Notes under the pieces: model-generated
What the model was told of the DNA's origin: nothing
What the model saw: only the letters and a program-made list of their open reading frames with translations
Database searches by the model: none
NCBI GenBank assembly: GCA_002413265.1
Contig: DHWR01000201.1
Coordinates: forward strand, 1 to 5,652
Length of the DNA stretch: 5,652 bases
Origin: Chloroflexi bacterium UBA5177
GTDB lineage: Bacteria; Chloroflexota; UBA5177
Direction of reading: 5' to 3'
Position numbers and translations under genes: made by a program
Shown here: one piece after another, positions 5,568 to 5,652 of the stretch
How the letters are laid out: the number at the start of each line of letters is the position of its first letter
How positions within the stretch are numbered: position 1 is the first letter of the stretch

Positions 5568-5652
5568 TTAGCGGCGGCACTCCATCAGCGTGCCAGTGCA
5601 CCCGTCGAAGGCTAGGATCGCCTCACGGTCGTAGCTCAGCGTCTCGTTCGGC
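5568..5652 (-). CDS. Possible C-terminal end of an unrecognised protein, cut by the window edge
   Basis: The minus strand from 5651 is open for 27 codons to a TAA at 5570-5568. The residues include PNETLSYDREAILAFDG and end GTLMECRR. Twenty-four of the 27 codons end in G or C and the composition looks coding, but 27 codons is too short to be sure. The piece ILAFDGCTGTLM loosely recalls a beta-propeller blade of the AFDxxTGxL kind; this is only a resemblance. If real, the gene would be in the same direction as pgl but about 865 bp upstream of it, without a visible terminator after it. An opposing plus-strand frame (5334-5615) overlaps it and is not better supported. Confidence 0.35.
   Translation of the reverse strand, partial: PNETLSYDREAILAFDGCTGTLMECRR

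Noticed and set aside
5334..5615. Plus-strand open frame of 93 codons near the window end.
   Set aside because: Codon use is not absurd, but there is no ribosome binding site, no recognisable motif, and it overlaps the possible minus-strand gene end.
5631..5652. A tRNA-like start (GGTCGTAGCTCAGC) at the window edge.
   Set aside because: The bases after TAGCTCAGC do not continue as a D-arm (no GGTAGAGC), and the sequence ends before an anticodon arm could be tested.

Overview
The window is a GC-rich bacterial stretch in which every confident gene lies on the minus strand, so transcription runs from high to low coordinates. It holds two complete, translationally coupled L-rhamnose catabolic genes, a complete 6-phosphogluconolactonase gene, and about 0.9 kb with no confident gene. 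The window's far end may hold the last codons of another minus-strand gene. The organism cannot be fixed from this sequence. High third-position GC in the kinase gene, the aldolase-dehydrogenase fusion type of rhamnose enzyme and a possible leaderless promoter fit a high-GC lineage such as Chloroflexota or Actinomycetota, but this is inference.

Layout by position: 35-2131 (minus) is a bifunctional L-rhamnulose-1-phosphate aldolase / short-chain dehydrogenase. 2128-3642 (minus) is L-rhamnulokinase, which overlaps it by an ATGA tetranucleotide. 3643-3943 is a 301-bp regulatory gap with a likely terminator for the upstream gene, two inverted repeats and a TAGAAT box 7 nt before the kinase ATG. 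3944-4702 (minus) is 6-phosphogluconolactonase with a strong ribosome binding site. 4703-5567 has no convincing intact gene, but contains coding-like fragments in shifting minus-strand frames, an AT-rich palindrome and overlapping inverted repeats. 5568-5652 (minus) may be the C-terminal end of a gene running out of the window.

How the genes work together: the kinase phosphorylates L-rhamnulose. The aldolase domain of the fusion protein splits L-rhamnulose-1-phosphate into dihydroxyacetone phosphate, which enters glycolysis, and L-lactaldehyde, which the fused dehydrogenase domain is expected to oxidise to L-lactate. Rhamnose isomerase, mutarotase, a transporter and a regulator are not in the window and are probably nearby. 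The 6-phosphogluconolactonase belongs to the oxidative pentose phosphate pathway. It appears to be a separate transcription unit and has no direct role in rhamnose breakdown.

I found no mobile element, CRISPR array, RNA gene or clearly novel system. The points most worth a second look are the possible leaderless start and palindromic operator of the rhamnose operon, and the possibly decayed gene upstream of the lactonase.
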